Shown piece by piece: positions 48,601 to 58,594 of a stretch of DNA of 64,000 nt. Both the position numbers and the translations under genes were made by a program. The stretch lies in NCBI GenBank assembly GCA_021234535.1, contig CM037845.1:1640501-1704500 (forward strand). The letters run 5' to 3'. This DNA is from Stichopus chloronotus (Eukaryota > Echinodermata > Holothuroidea > Aspidochirotida > Stichopodidae). How positions within the stretch are numbered: the first letter of the stretch is position 1; every line of letters begins with the position of its first letter. The notes beneath the pieces are model-generated. The model worked only from the letters and a program-made list of their open reading frames with translations, was not told the origin of the DNA and did no database searches.

Positions 48601-51096
48601 TTCATCACCAACCATCATCAATAGGACGTTGTTGGCTTAATTTATGGGTGCAGGAAGTTTGGCAGTGTACAAAGTCTGGTATCTGTTTATGTAAAGTTAG
48701 TTCTAACTAGGGCCTAACTGATGCAGTTTTTCACTGCCGATCCGATGTCCGATGTTTTTTCCACAATATCGGGCGATATCCAATCCGATGTTTTCACTAT
48801 CAAAGCGTTTTCATGTAACTTTACACTGTATCACAGTGCAATTGGGCATTTATCACCTCTCGGGCTATGTCTACATAGATGTACATTGCCTTGACATTTA
48901 TTCCTTCAAGTAATCGACGAATATATACATTCAGTAAACGAGTAAAAACAAAACATTAAAAAATACGGGGCCGCTTGTCATAGTCACTAAGAAAGTCATG
49001 CTGCTGCTGGTCTCCGAACGTTCGGTTTCAACTTAGGCTTAGGCTAACAGTGTTAAGTTAGCTAACACTAATTTTTTCTTTTCTGCTTCCATCTTCTGTA
49101 CAAGCGTACAAAAGATAAAACATCTTGGTGACCATTACAAATTTACAATTCCCCCAGTTTAAAAAGGAGGAAAAGCCAAAGCCTGAAAGGACCTTACTTT
49201 ATTTACCTCGTGAAATGAATCAGTCACGAGCGAAGCCAAACAGCCACTGCCGGACAACGAGTGTCTGGAACTACTTCGTTTGAATTGATTGTAACGCAAA
49301 ATCTGTGGGAAAATTGCATTGAACTGCGTGCGTGCTTGCGAGAGTTTTACACACAAAACTTGCATTGAACGTAGCGGGAGTTATGATTGAAACACTTCGT
49401 TTGATCGTAACACAAAGTCAATGGGAAATACCATTGACTGGACTACGTGATAGCCACATTTAGCATTCAACATGTCAGAGCTGTGATTGGCTAGTTAACA
49501 AAAACCTTGGAAAAAAAAATAATCACGATGTTTCTTATGCCGCCATAGGCCACACTAACTGACAATACCCATGTTGTTTCTGCAGAACAGTGAGTGCTTT
49601 GGACCGGTAATACGGCTTACAAGTTACTTGTGTACACACTGCAAAGTTGCATCATTGCCAGACCAGTCACAACTGAGCTACTGTTGATCACAATCGAAAT
49701 AAAATGATTGATCCTACTTGTTTATCAGTTCATTTCTTTTAGTAGTAAGAAACCACTATCACTTCTTGATTAATGTAATTGAAATAAGTAAAATATGACA
49801 CTCACAATAACAACTTTTCCGTCTCAAAATTACTAACCTTTGTGATCAACCCTTACGTAAGTTATTAGCACTAATGGTAAGTCTATTAGTAGGTTGTGTG
49901 TTTGGGGTTCACGGAATAATACGTCCCCCGGTGCACCGTAACTACCCACAAATTCGAGTGTTAAACATCGGCAAACATCGGAAGGCGAGCTTGCACAAAA
50001 TTTACCGATCCGAAGTTTTACCATTATAGTTGAATATCAGCCTGATCCAATGTCCGATCCGATTATCGGTTAAGCCCTAGTTCTAACGTTAATGTAGACT
50101 AACAGTAACACTAAGGCACGGTCTCATTTCAAACCAGACCGTGAATAGTTCAAGTACACTACAGCTAAGCTATACGGCCTAATTTTAGGTCATCTACGCT
50201 ACTAGTACTGCCGAACTGTAGTATTAACTGCTAACAGACAATACAAGTTACGGACATAACAGGTATAGTACACACACCAAACTTCGCACACTGCCAAACT
50301 TCGCGCACCCTTAAAAAAGAAGCCCTCAAATTTGATGACCTAAGTAGCTGGACAAATTTTTACTACAATGCCTTGAAATGACTGAAAAGAAAGCTGAGAC
50401 ACTGTTTATTTTATCGCTTTTGCCTGGTTAGTCAACTTTACGCTACTGCATTTGCATAGGTGAGATAGGTTAAGCCTAGAGCATCCTATTCGCAGTTTCT
50501 GCCGAATGTTACAAATTTTCAAATTATGATTTTGACTTTTCAGTGGAAGTTTTCCTGAACATCTTTGTTGCTAGCTTGTTCCCAAGTTTTTGCTGTAGGT
50601 TTAGGCACAGGATTTGTTTCAAAGGATACTCTTCGTGTAATGATTGTCACGCTAACGTTAGTGAGGTGCGCGAAGTTTGGCAGGTTTGCAACGTAATTTC
50701 GTATCGTTAACTCAAGTAAATGTTGGCTAAAATCACAGATTTCGAGGTACAATCCATAGCACATTGGATCAAATTACTTGTAAAATTGAATTTTAGACTT
50801 GCGAAAACAAGATATATGATTTGAAGGGATTTTGAATTCCCAACAGTTAGAAATTCCAAGGTTTTTACGTTAGATGCGCGAAGTTCTATACATTCATGCT
50901 ACTGTAGGCTTGTAGCGGCTAGGGCTGACGGCGTAGGCCAAGTCTTACTCTACAGAATCTAAGCTACACCTAGCGTTAGGCTAAATTAGGCCCTAACGGG
51001 ATAACGTTAACGTTCGGTTTATTGTAAGTTTACCTCTGAAATGAAGTTGTTGAAAGAAGCGTCTGTTGGCTCCGCCGGAGCACTTGATGAAGCCAT
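36528..51096 (-). CDS. DNAJC8: DNAJC8, spliceosome-associated J-protein (8 exons, 246 aa)
   Basis: Hsp40/J-domain co-chaperone (SPF31) found with the spliceosome. Exons in transcript order: 51096-51034, 43912-43811, 42677-42621, 42099-42033, 41316-41222, 40823-40752, 39467-39300 and 36644-36528. They join in frame to 741 nt including TAA; human DNAJC8 is 253 aa. The Ser/Ala-rich N-terminus is followed by EKRDSVLTPKLQIDRLLRPG (residues ~25-44), STYFNLNPFEVL and the J domain with LSILVHPDKN, the HPD Hsp70-stimulating triad being residues 80-82. A Lys/Glu-rich helical C-terminal half (TVKLFAEYEIRRRDLEQKEA) ends in a basic KQQKKKKKSKS tail. The ATG gives the expected N-terminus and sits in a CpG-containing 5' zone. 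The 7.1-kb first intron holds several repeats and a transposon. Introns otherwise unremarkable unless listed. Confidence 0.95.
38280..38800. repeat. Degenerate tandem repeat with AGGTCA half-sites
   Basis: Recurring GGTAGCTCTTGATGAGTA (38421 and 38681), TCACATGAGGTCAG (38473 and 38733) and GGTCAAA/TTGAACTTC-like blocks. The period is about 260 bases with sub-units near 115-130. It lies in the DNAJC8 intron 36645-39299, which is otherwise featureless. Confidence 0.75.
39300..39467 (-). CDS. DNAJC8: DNAJC8 exon 7: charged helix
   Basis: FKEYLYKTTVKLFAEYEIRR, RDLEQKEANIRKRERETEIA, then EEEKVKKHKEWQKEWE. Long charged helix, matching the vertebrate C-terminal half. Confidence 0.96.
40752..40823 (-). 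CDS. DNAJC8: DNAJC8 exon 6
   Basis: IDEKKKFLKREGKPTEVPED, then DPEK; matches KKQLKKEGKPTIVEEDDPE of human DNAJC8. Confidence 0.95.
41222..41316 (-). CDS. DNAJC8: DNAJC8 exon 5: end of J domain
   Basis: VSKAMKTLEDETERKKCLNI, then IEEAKQKAQHE. It completes helix III/IV. Donor GTAGGT. Confidence 0.94.
42033..42099 (-). CDS. DNAJC8: DNAJC8 exon 4: HPD motif
   Basis: LSILVHPDKNVDDKERAQTA then FE and a split codon. HPD is the Hsp70-activating triad. Confidence 0.97.
42621..42677 (-). CDS. DNAJC8: DNAJC8 exon 3: start of J domain
   Basis: VLQVEPSMKIEDIKKKYRK: helix I/II of the J domain (VLQIDPEVTDEEIKKRFRQ in human). Confidence 0.95.
43811..43912 (-). CDS. DNAJC8: DNAJC8 exon 2
   Basis: VKAIEKRDSVLTPKLQIDRL, then LRPGSTYFNLNPFE, almost identical to the vertebrate protein. 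Phase 0 at both ends. Confidence 0.97.
44500..45030. repeat. Degenerate tandem repeat around GGAGTCGCGG
   Basis: About five rough units marked by GGAGTCGCGG (44513, 44656), TGAGTCGCGG (44751), a weak copy near 44849 and GGAGTCACAG (44952), spaced 95-143 bases, each followed by ATGAAAA/ATGCATC-like sequence. A single related unit lies near 47890-47940. It lies in the first DNAJC8 intron. Confidence 0.75.
45270..45670. repeat. Degenerate tandem repeat around GGCACTGTAGTTCCTTG
   Basis: Similar blocks at 45294, 45371 and 45604 (GGGCACT(G/A)T(A/G)GTTCCTTG and GGTCCATTTC/GGCCCATTTC). Low similarity; recognised by word recurrence only. Confidence 0.5.
46140..46445. repeat. Two-copy tandem repeat (145-base period) carrying exact DR1 sites
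   Basis: Highly similar copies sharing CAGATGACCTTTGACCTCCA, ATAGGGCACACCTTCTC, ATATGGCAAACCTACATACC and CCCCTATTGAGTTA. Each holds TGACCTTTGACCT (46183-46195 and 46328-46340), the exact DR1 consensus for nuclear receptors. The repeat ends next to a short CA run (46453-46470). It lies in the first DNAJC8 intron. Confidence 0.95.
48708..50079. mobile_element. hAT-like non-autonomous DNA transposon (1.37 kb) with perfect 8-bp TSD
   Basis: GTTCTAAC occurs at 48700-48707 and again at 50080-50087. Inside, the ends are inverted: TAGGGCCTAACTGAT on the left and the complement of TAGGGCTTAACCGAT on the right, followed by CCGATCCGATGTCCGAT-like subterminal repeats on both sides. The 8-bp duplication and the TAGGGC terminus fit the hAT superfamily. 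The interior has a loose duplication around 49250-49450 and no recognisable transposase, so it is probably a deletion derivative or MITE. It sits in the DNAJC8 first intron. Confidence 0.9.
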
Positions 51097-51180
51097 TGTT
51101 AGACGCTCTTTCAGTGATCACTTGTAGTTGTTCAATTACACAAAGTTCTCTATCGAACTACATTTGTGTCGTTTTTCAGC
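50880..51180 (-). promoter_or_regulatory. Probable DNAJC8 promoter and 5' UTR zone
   Basis: CpG dinucleotides are more frequent here than in the surrounding introns, and the start codon lies at 51096. No TATA box is evident. Transcription start not determinable from sequence. Confidence 0.4.
51034..51096 (-). CDS. DNAJC8: DNAJC8 exon 1
   Basis: MASSSAPAEPTDASFNNFIS plus E, donor GTAAAC, phase 0. Equivalent to the Ser/Gly-rich N-terminus ending FYSE in vertebrates. Confidence 0.9.
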
Positions 51181-51787
51181 GCCCTAGGCGAGTGTGAGCG
51201 AACTATCACTGATATCACTGTTGGGGAAGTTTCATCTCATATATGTATATACGTAACGCGCTTCATATTAATGACGTGTTACGTCACTTTTAAATATTCA
51301 GATCATGATGTGCCGGTACGGTGGACGGTGTATTTATCAGATTTTAATATGAATATTCATTACAGATATGCACCGTTGATAAAAATGATCTGTTGAAGTG
51401 ATAATAAAGGTTTTTTCACTTATATTACGTGACTGATGGTCTCATAAATTCAAGATTATATTATCAATATGCAACTTAACTTTCTGTACATTTCTTAGGT
51501 AATAATGTTGCTACTTACGACAAATTAAAAAAAAATGTTACACTCAAGAAGTTGCTAGTGTGTGATTGCGGGCAAAAAACAGAACACAATGAAGGTAAAG
51601 TCAGGTGGCTGGAACTCAAATCAATCTGCAAGCTCTCTTCATCGTAAGTGTTGTTTGATCGCTGAATTGTACCCACTTTCTCGGTTTCATTTCGTACCTA
51701 CTTCACGTTACTGCTTTCCTGTTGCGGTTTGAGATGTGAGGGTGTCTGTCCGTTTGGAGCAAGTATGTTACCAATTGGAATAACCGT

Positions 51788-52872
51788 AGATTACGGAAGC
51801 TTAAAAGTGCCATCCAAATAAGAATATCTTTGCCCCGTAACTTGACAATTTTCTGCAAAATGTCTAGATAACAAGAAAATATAGCAACAAAAAACGGAAA
51901 AATGATCAATTGTTTAGTTAAGTAATTTGAACAATGAAACAATTTTCTTCAAATTGTTCAAATGACAACTTGCATATCTTGTCATTTCAACAATTTGCTG
52001 CAAAATGTCCACTTGTTTACTTATTGACTAAGTGACAATTCAACAATTTTCGGCAAAATGTCCAAATGACAACTTATCGTATCTTTTCAACTCAACAATT
52101 TTCTGCAAAATGTTGACTTGTTCACTTCTTTTCTGAATGAGCAATTAAACATTTTTCTGCAAAATGTTTAAATGACAACTTATTGCATCCTGTCATTTCA
52201 ACAATTTTCTGCAAAATGTTGATTTTGATCATTTCCTTTTATGTGAACAATTAAACAATTTTCTGCAGAATGTTATCTTGTTCATATCTTTCTAAGTGAA
52301 CAATTAATCAATTTTCTGCCAAATGTTCAAATGACAACTCATCTCATGCTGTAATTTCTATTTCTGGTTTGGGAAGAGAACAAGCGGACATTTTTCGGAA
52401 AATTGTTGAAATGAAAAGATATGATAAGTTGTCATTCGAACATTTTGCAGAAAATTGTTCAATTGCTTACTTAGTAAGAAAGTAAACAAGTCAACATTTT
52501 TTAGAAAATTGTTCAATTGTTCACTTACAAAAAAGTGAACAAGTAGACATTTTGCAGAAAATTGTTCAATTGCTCACTTAGTAAGAAAGTGAACATGTCA
52601 ACATTTTGCAGCAAATTGTTCAATTGACAGGATGTGACAAGTTGTTAAAAGAACATTCTTCAAAAAAATGTTGAATTCCTCGCTAAGAAGCAAGTAATCA
52701 AGTTAACATTTTGCAGAAAAATGTTGAGTTGTTTAGATAACACAACTGAACAAGTGATCATTTTTCTGATTTTTGATGAGATATTATCTCGTTATGTAGA
52801 CATTTTGCTGAAAATTGTCAACTTATGGGGCAAAGATATACTTATCTTGATGGCACTTTTAAGCTTCCGTAT
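51788..52872. mobile_element. Foldback-type element: ~1.1 kb inverted repeat built from ~52-base tandem units
   Basis: The left arm (51788-52345) holds about ten copies of a CAATTTTCTGCAAAATGT motif at roughly 47-58 base spacing. The right arm (52375-52872) holds about nine copies of the reverse complement, ACATTTTGCAGAAAATTG. The outer ends mirror each other: ACGGAAGCTTAAAAGTGCCA at 51793 is matched by its reverse complement ending at 52870, then TATCTTTGCCCC and GACAATTTTC. The spacer between arms is about 30-40 bases. No coding capacity. Such structure is typical of foldback transposons, known in echinoids among others. No clear target duplication was found. Confidence 0.88.
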
Positions 52873-53419
52873 CTTGATGTTAGTTTTCTGAAACAATCTG
52901 TGAGAATTCAAATTGTGCATTATACATTAAGGTATTCTTTTTTGAAATTCTGAAAAGTTAACCATAGGCTTCCATAGCACCTCAAGCCTCGAAGTGTGGA
53001 CATTTCTCTGATTCCTGTTTTAACTTCATTTGTTGCAAGTTACTGATTATGGAAAAGTACTTTTCTTGTAACGTGTCTTTCAGCTTGGATTTTAATGTGG
53101 GTGAGTGAAAACAAAGTTCTTTTCTTTCAGCTTTTTCTACTTATTAGCGTAGCTTCTCTTCACCAGTGCCAGTTAATACATAGTTACATAGACTTACAAG
53201 GGATGACCGTCAGATACTTTGCCACATGTTTGGTGCGGATGACTGCTATTTGAGCGATTATCGATAGTTTGGTTAGCGGGTTCACAAATTAAGTTTGTAT
53301 AATTAATTAGATTGAACAGGTTTTCTGACAATGCCAACTATCTCTTGGCTAATGTAACCGGAGTGGTGGTGGGAAGGGCTAGGTGGGAAGGGGTAGGGTT
53401 TTTTATATGGGTTTATATG

Positions 53420-53559
53420 CCCCCCCCCCCCCCCCCGTCTGGAGTCTGAATACTGAATATTGTACCATTTAACTCCAGCTCAGCGATAACGGTACCAGCG
53501 ATTTTGTGGAGATCCCTGCAGAAATGCTTTGGTTTATTCAGCTTTTGGGGGGGGGGGGG
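53420..53559. repeat. Paired homopolymers: C17 and, 110 bases on, G13
   Basis: C-run at 53420-53436 and G-run at 53547-53559 on the same strand, able to pair as a stem or form a G-quadruplex or i-motif. Similar poly-C or poly-G runs occur at 12488, 14822, 17290, 24279, 57480 and 60830. Confidence 0.85.
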
Positions 53560-54339
53560 AGGTGGGGGTAGTTAGGTAACTGAAGAATGATAGTTGTGTA
53601 AAAGTAATAGAGTTGTAGTGATGTGGGACATTCTTATGATGCATCAGCTCTAAGATCAACTTCCTCCTTCTATATTCCTCCTGGTAGGTCAACCTCCCAT
53701 GCTTTCTCAAGTTTTACCAACAGAATTTTGGATGTGTTTGAAAAAAACTCATTTGGCATCTGACAGTTTTCTTGACCTGTATATATATATACAGGGAATA
53801 GACATCGACATGTATGCATTTGTCAGGCCACGTCAGCTGGGTAAACATCCTAATGGGGGAATGCCTCATGCCCCCACCCCCTAATTGGTGCCGCTACTGA
53901 CTAGGTTAGCAGCTCTTATGAAACTCGGATGATGAGACAGTATCAGTAATTGATAACTATTGAACCGTGCTGTCATAGCAACACTAAGTGACGATGCACT
54001 GTCTTTGAAGGCTTTGCTTACAGACCATAGTAATATATATTGACCGAGACTGTGCACCATTTGAATCTATGCGCCCTTAAATAAAGAAAAAAAAACAAAC
54101 AAAAACAAAATCACGCTACTTAATGTTCATACTGATCTCCCCTTAATTTTCGCCGTAGATATAATCCAGTTCCACTTTATGCGATAGTTTGTGTGAACCT
54201 TGAGAAGTACAAAACCACCTAGTTTGTTGCCAGTGTCGTACCTTTTGTGAATGATCAAACCATGCTTCCCCTGTGCTCACTGTTATCATTCTGTTCCCGA
54301 ATTACTGTTTGTGAGTCATCATAAACAGTATAGCGTTCC

Positions 54340-54680
54340 TGCTCGTACCTTTCAATCACGTGACAGGTGCTGTAAACAACGGCGCGACAATGGCGGCATG
54401 CCACGTACGTAATATATACAGTAAATGTTCATTGGATGATTCGCATCCACAGAGCACAGTTCGCACTCTGGGCATACTATGTGCGAAGTAGACTTTGCAA
54501 AGTCTTTCTCGGCGAATGAATTCTCCTCCTTTGATACATTCGGCGTCCGAAGTTGACGATTAAGACAGCTCGTTACATACAGCATCTCAGGGGGTAGAAG
54601 ACAAGTCGCCCTCGTATGAATCTGCAGCTTTGTATAGCCTACCATTCGTAACACTTCCCTCGTGTTCAGTGGAGATTGGC
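54340..54680 (+). promoter_or_regulatory. CpG-rich, promoter-like zone with E-box and ACAATGGCGGC
   Basis: Palindromic TCACGTGA (54356-54363), then GGCGCGACAATGGCGGCATG (54381-54400), a sequence typical of YY1-bound start sites, then about 250 bases with many CpG. A short frame begins MAACHVRNIYSK with a possible donor GTACGT after five codons. No downstream exon could be linked. The rest of 51097-58474 shows only the repeats listed. Confidence 0.3.
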
Positions 54681-56444
54681 TAATGGATATAAAATAGGAA
54701 GGCACATCCATGTTTTATTCTACTAAAAAGACCAGTTGGATAAGAAGGGTTTCTGTTGGGTTTTTTTTTTCATTTCTGAAGCATAGGCTGAGCACAAGCT
54801 AGGGGCATGACTGATTTTATTTAAGGAGCTCGTCCCTTAATTAATTCACATGTGGTCTGTGGTTGACTGAAAAGGTGAACCAGAATATTTTTGCATATCA
54901 GTCAGCTAGACATAAAGGGTGTACAAAAGTTATAAACATTAGCCTACTCCCTTATTCCAAGGAATAAACTTAGCTCTGAAGCAAGTGACTAAGCAGCCTA
55001 GTGCATTAAGGACCTATAAGAGCAGGCTACCTGACACACTCTTAAAAGAGACTAGACTTGGGCGGACATTTTACTTACTTGCATTATGTATTATTTTTGC
55101 TATAACCTTTTGCTCCCTTTTTTGTCCACATATACAGATGTTTTAATTTACAGCTAACATATATAACTATAGGAGCAAAGATTTCTATTTATCATTTAAA
55201 AAGAGAGTGAAATTTGGGAAAAGACAGACTATAACTGTAGCCATAGTTGAATCTTTTGAATTTCCTTCTGGAAATGTCACAATATCCCACTTTACCGTCC
55301 AAGGTGAAGGCCGCAATGTACCATGATATGCAAACTAAAAAGCCTTAATAAAGGTGAAAGAAGTGCTTCTTGTATAAAATATATATATGACCTATTCAGT
55401 CCCCGTTTTTCCAAATTTTAACAATAACACTTGCAGAAACTAGTAGCTCTGAGTTTACTAGTACAGTACACGAAGAGCAAAAAGCAAAATAAATTCTCTC
55501 AAGCACTTCTTCTTCAAACATTGAAAGCAGTTCTGTTCTACTAACCATTATATTCCACTCACAACTTTAATCATATGTTACTTTTCCAAGGCTCTGGGCT
55601 TTTGACAGTCTTTAACTGTTATCTAGTATGATAAAGAATGTAGCAAGTCAGGCTGACAGTAGGCTATTGCTTCCCATAGTTTTGTTTGGCTCGTTGATTC
55701 CAGCCAGGTATGTAGAACTGTATGGTAAAATAGACATTTTCTTTCAAAATATTCAAAGTTTATGATGATAAATGAAAGTCAGAGGACAGTTTGTGGTTGA
55801 AATGCACTAAGGATCTGAGCATGACATCCCTTGGGTTTCTCACTGACAAAAAAAAAAAATCAGTTTCAAGTTTGGGTTGAATGTCATCATTAACCCTGAA
55901 GTAATTGCAACCAAAAGCGACCCGTAGCATAGTAGGTCTACATACTTCTAATAGCCTGCAGTAGCCTACAACCCAAGATTGGCATCATGTATACAGTATT
56001 CGACGTTTTTACCTTTTGGCTCCAACAATTTGTCACAAATATATTTGTAGAATCTAGACACGGCTTCCATCTTCTTAAATATATTTATGTGGCCCTATCT
56101 GTTAAAAACAAACATATCAATTCCCCTTCTACTACCAACCGACGGTCACAAAAGAACGTAAATAACTCTCCCTCTACACGAACTCGTAAACAGTGTGGTT
56201 ACCATTTTCGTAACCACTTTTCTAGTTTTGCCTGTAATTGGGTGGGGGGAACCTCCCTACTGCATATTCATAAACTGGCAACAACCTTTGCCTTCCACCA
56301 TGCACAGAATATCGTTACAGGGAGTGTAACTTACTTCCAATTAGGAAACAATTCTGCTTTCTTAGATTATCCAAAATGTCTTTGAGAGTACTTATGTTAT
56401 TTACAAATTTACAAAGAGTGAATAATTACTTTTTATGAGTATTC

Positions 56445-56560
56445 ATGACATAGGTGTCTGCGCACCAGCGCTAAGCACAACCGACTGTAGCAACATGAAT
56501 ATTGTATGACGTAGGTGTCTGTGCACTAGCGCTACAAAGAGTCAACTATAGTGCAAGGTA
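56445..56560. repeat. Two-copy tandem duplication, 61-base period
   Basis: ATGACATAGGTGTCTGCGCA...CAGCGCTA and ATGACGTAGGTGTCTGTGCA...TAGCGCTA, followed by CGACTGTAG or CAACTATAG. Confidence 0.88.
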
Positions 56561-58474
56561 ACTAAAGTTGTTACGGAGAAGCTGAAAAGCCATGTACAGT
56601 ATGGCGTTTGCCATGTGCTTTCATTTTGAACATAAGTTAATTCCCAAGGTAATACATCATAATTTATTTTTCTATATATAGTTTTCATTATTTCCTGCAT
56701 GTGACCATTTATAGCTGAAGAAGGGTTTTTGTTGTTGTTGCTGCTGCCGTTACTGCTGTCGTTGAGAGGAATGAGAGGGGTGTACCAAACAACTTTTACA
56801 ACTCGATATGTTTTTGACTTTTCATGTTAAATATTACTGTCAATATCATTCCTAGGCCAAATATAGCTACGAAATAGGCTAATCGTATGTTTTTTTTTCT
56901 CACTCCATGAACAGTTGTTTTAATATCATTAACTGAGATAGAGAGGTATTACGTAATGTCTTGTTTTGTTTTGTTCATTGTTAGTTTTGAATATTAATAA
57001 CCGGAGTCATTTAGGTAGCAGCCCTCTTCTTTCAGTCTCTTCTTTACCAAAGAATTTTCGAGCATGAGCAGTACCCTGCGCAGGAAAATAACCCCTCCTC
57101 ATTCCTATTGTTCTTTTAAGTATCAGTCTTTCTTTTTCGTTCACAATTCTTTTGTGTTTTAAGCAAGACAAATAAGTTGATTCTATTGACCATTGTTGGG
57201 AGGACCAATATCTGTTCTTTTAGCCATTTAATCAATTTGACTTTGTTTTCTTGCTTTAGTTGAAATGCATCCAAGCCACTTATTTACAGCATCATGTACT
57301 TTCTGCAATCTGTGTGGCGTGGGGGAGGAGGGTATCATGTCAACTTTAAACAGGGCTTTTCCCCCGAAAACAAAAACAAAGAAACAGTACTATCCTTTCA
57401 ATTTTAATTTCAAGTCTTTATCTCACGTGTTTGACAAAGTGTAATTGTACAATTAAGTGTTGGTGTGGGGTTTTTTTTGGGGGGGGGGGGCTGATGCCCC
57501 TGACTGGTAGGATATTTCAGTGCTCAGGAGAAAATTTTCTTTCATCTAGAAAAAAAAACAAGAAAAAGGCCGAAGAACCTACCAGGGTGTGTGATGGAAG
57601 GGTATGTTACATAATTATAGCTACATGTAGGTGGTAGAGACATTGTCCTTCAGGTTTTCTTTGTGATAAGAGTTACATGCATCTGTTTATGCCAACTACA
57701 ATCTTAGACAAAACTCGTTGGGAAACTCCGAACCCCAGCCCCCCCCACCCCCCCCCCCTCCTTGGCTACAGTATTACTGTTCACAGATTATGCATGCACT
57801 GATTCAGCGTAACATTAATTGGAAAGATCCTCGGGGTTCCACGTTATTCTCTGAACTAAGATTTAGGTTTACATCGCAAAGCATTACACTGTTCCAACAG
57901 TTTATCCAAAATTGTGGTTCGATTGAGTTGGGGGGAGCATGCCACGCGTCTGGTCGCCAGTGCGAAGAATCACAAACTTTTAGTTTTCTCTTAGATATGT
58001 AAACTTATGTACGAGACTTCTGTAGTCGCATCTTAGATACCTAACGTTTAGGTAACGTATCTAAGGTTATTTCAAATAAACTTAGATATTTGAAGCTTAA
58101 CCGCAGATATGTTTGGGAAAGAAATTGAGGTAACTAAAATTGAGTTGTCCCAAATGTCAAAATATTCCACTCCGAAATCTGAAGTCATTTGTAACGATCT
58201 CATAGTTATTTCTGCTATACCAACACAGTTTGATTTAAAACTTGATGTGATATATAAATATTAATTTATAATAATTTTAATATATAAATATGTATTCATG
58301 AAAATATGGAAAAAAGGTTTTATAATAAACTGTTAAATTCAAGCCAAGGAACATATAGCCTGAAGGGCACAAACATTCAATTCACTTTCACAAAAATGAA
58401 AATACCTAGTATGTTATGATTCTAAGAGGAAGTTGACCAACGTTTCTTAGTCAGATTATTTTTTTTGTTCACAG

Positions 58475-58594
58475 ATCTATCATATCCAACACAGTCTACT
58501 GATGACTCTTGTACACAAGATGAACGTCATGACGTCAGTCTTCTCTGTCTGGGGAACCAACCTGTCAGAACTCAACCAGTTCAAGAAAAGGAAG
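58475..58594 (+). CDS. Duplicated exon, copy 1 (120 nt)
   Basis: Acceptor TTTTGTTCACAG, donor GTAGGA. It encodes LSYPTQSTDDSCTQDERHDV, then SLLCLGNQPVRTQPVQEKEG with the last codon split. The preceding intron shares AGAGGAAGTTGACCAA and TTTCT.AGTCA with copy 2. Confidence 0.6.

Noticed and set aside
54352..54711. 119-codon - strand frame with CPECELC
   Set aside because: Overlaps the CpG-rich promoter-like zone on the other strand; no family recognised. Kept only as a remark.
55987..56385. 132-codon + strand frame
   Set aside because: No recognisable motif, unlikely composition (mostly polar with His/Phe), no splice or start context.
57550..57600. Basic exon-like segment (KKNKKKAEEPTRVCDG) as upstream exon of the duplicated-exon gene
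   Set aside because: Its open frame leaves in phase 0, whereas the next exon needs phase 1; the phase-compatible frame contains a stop.
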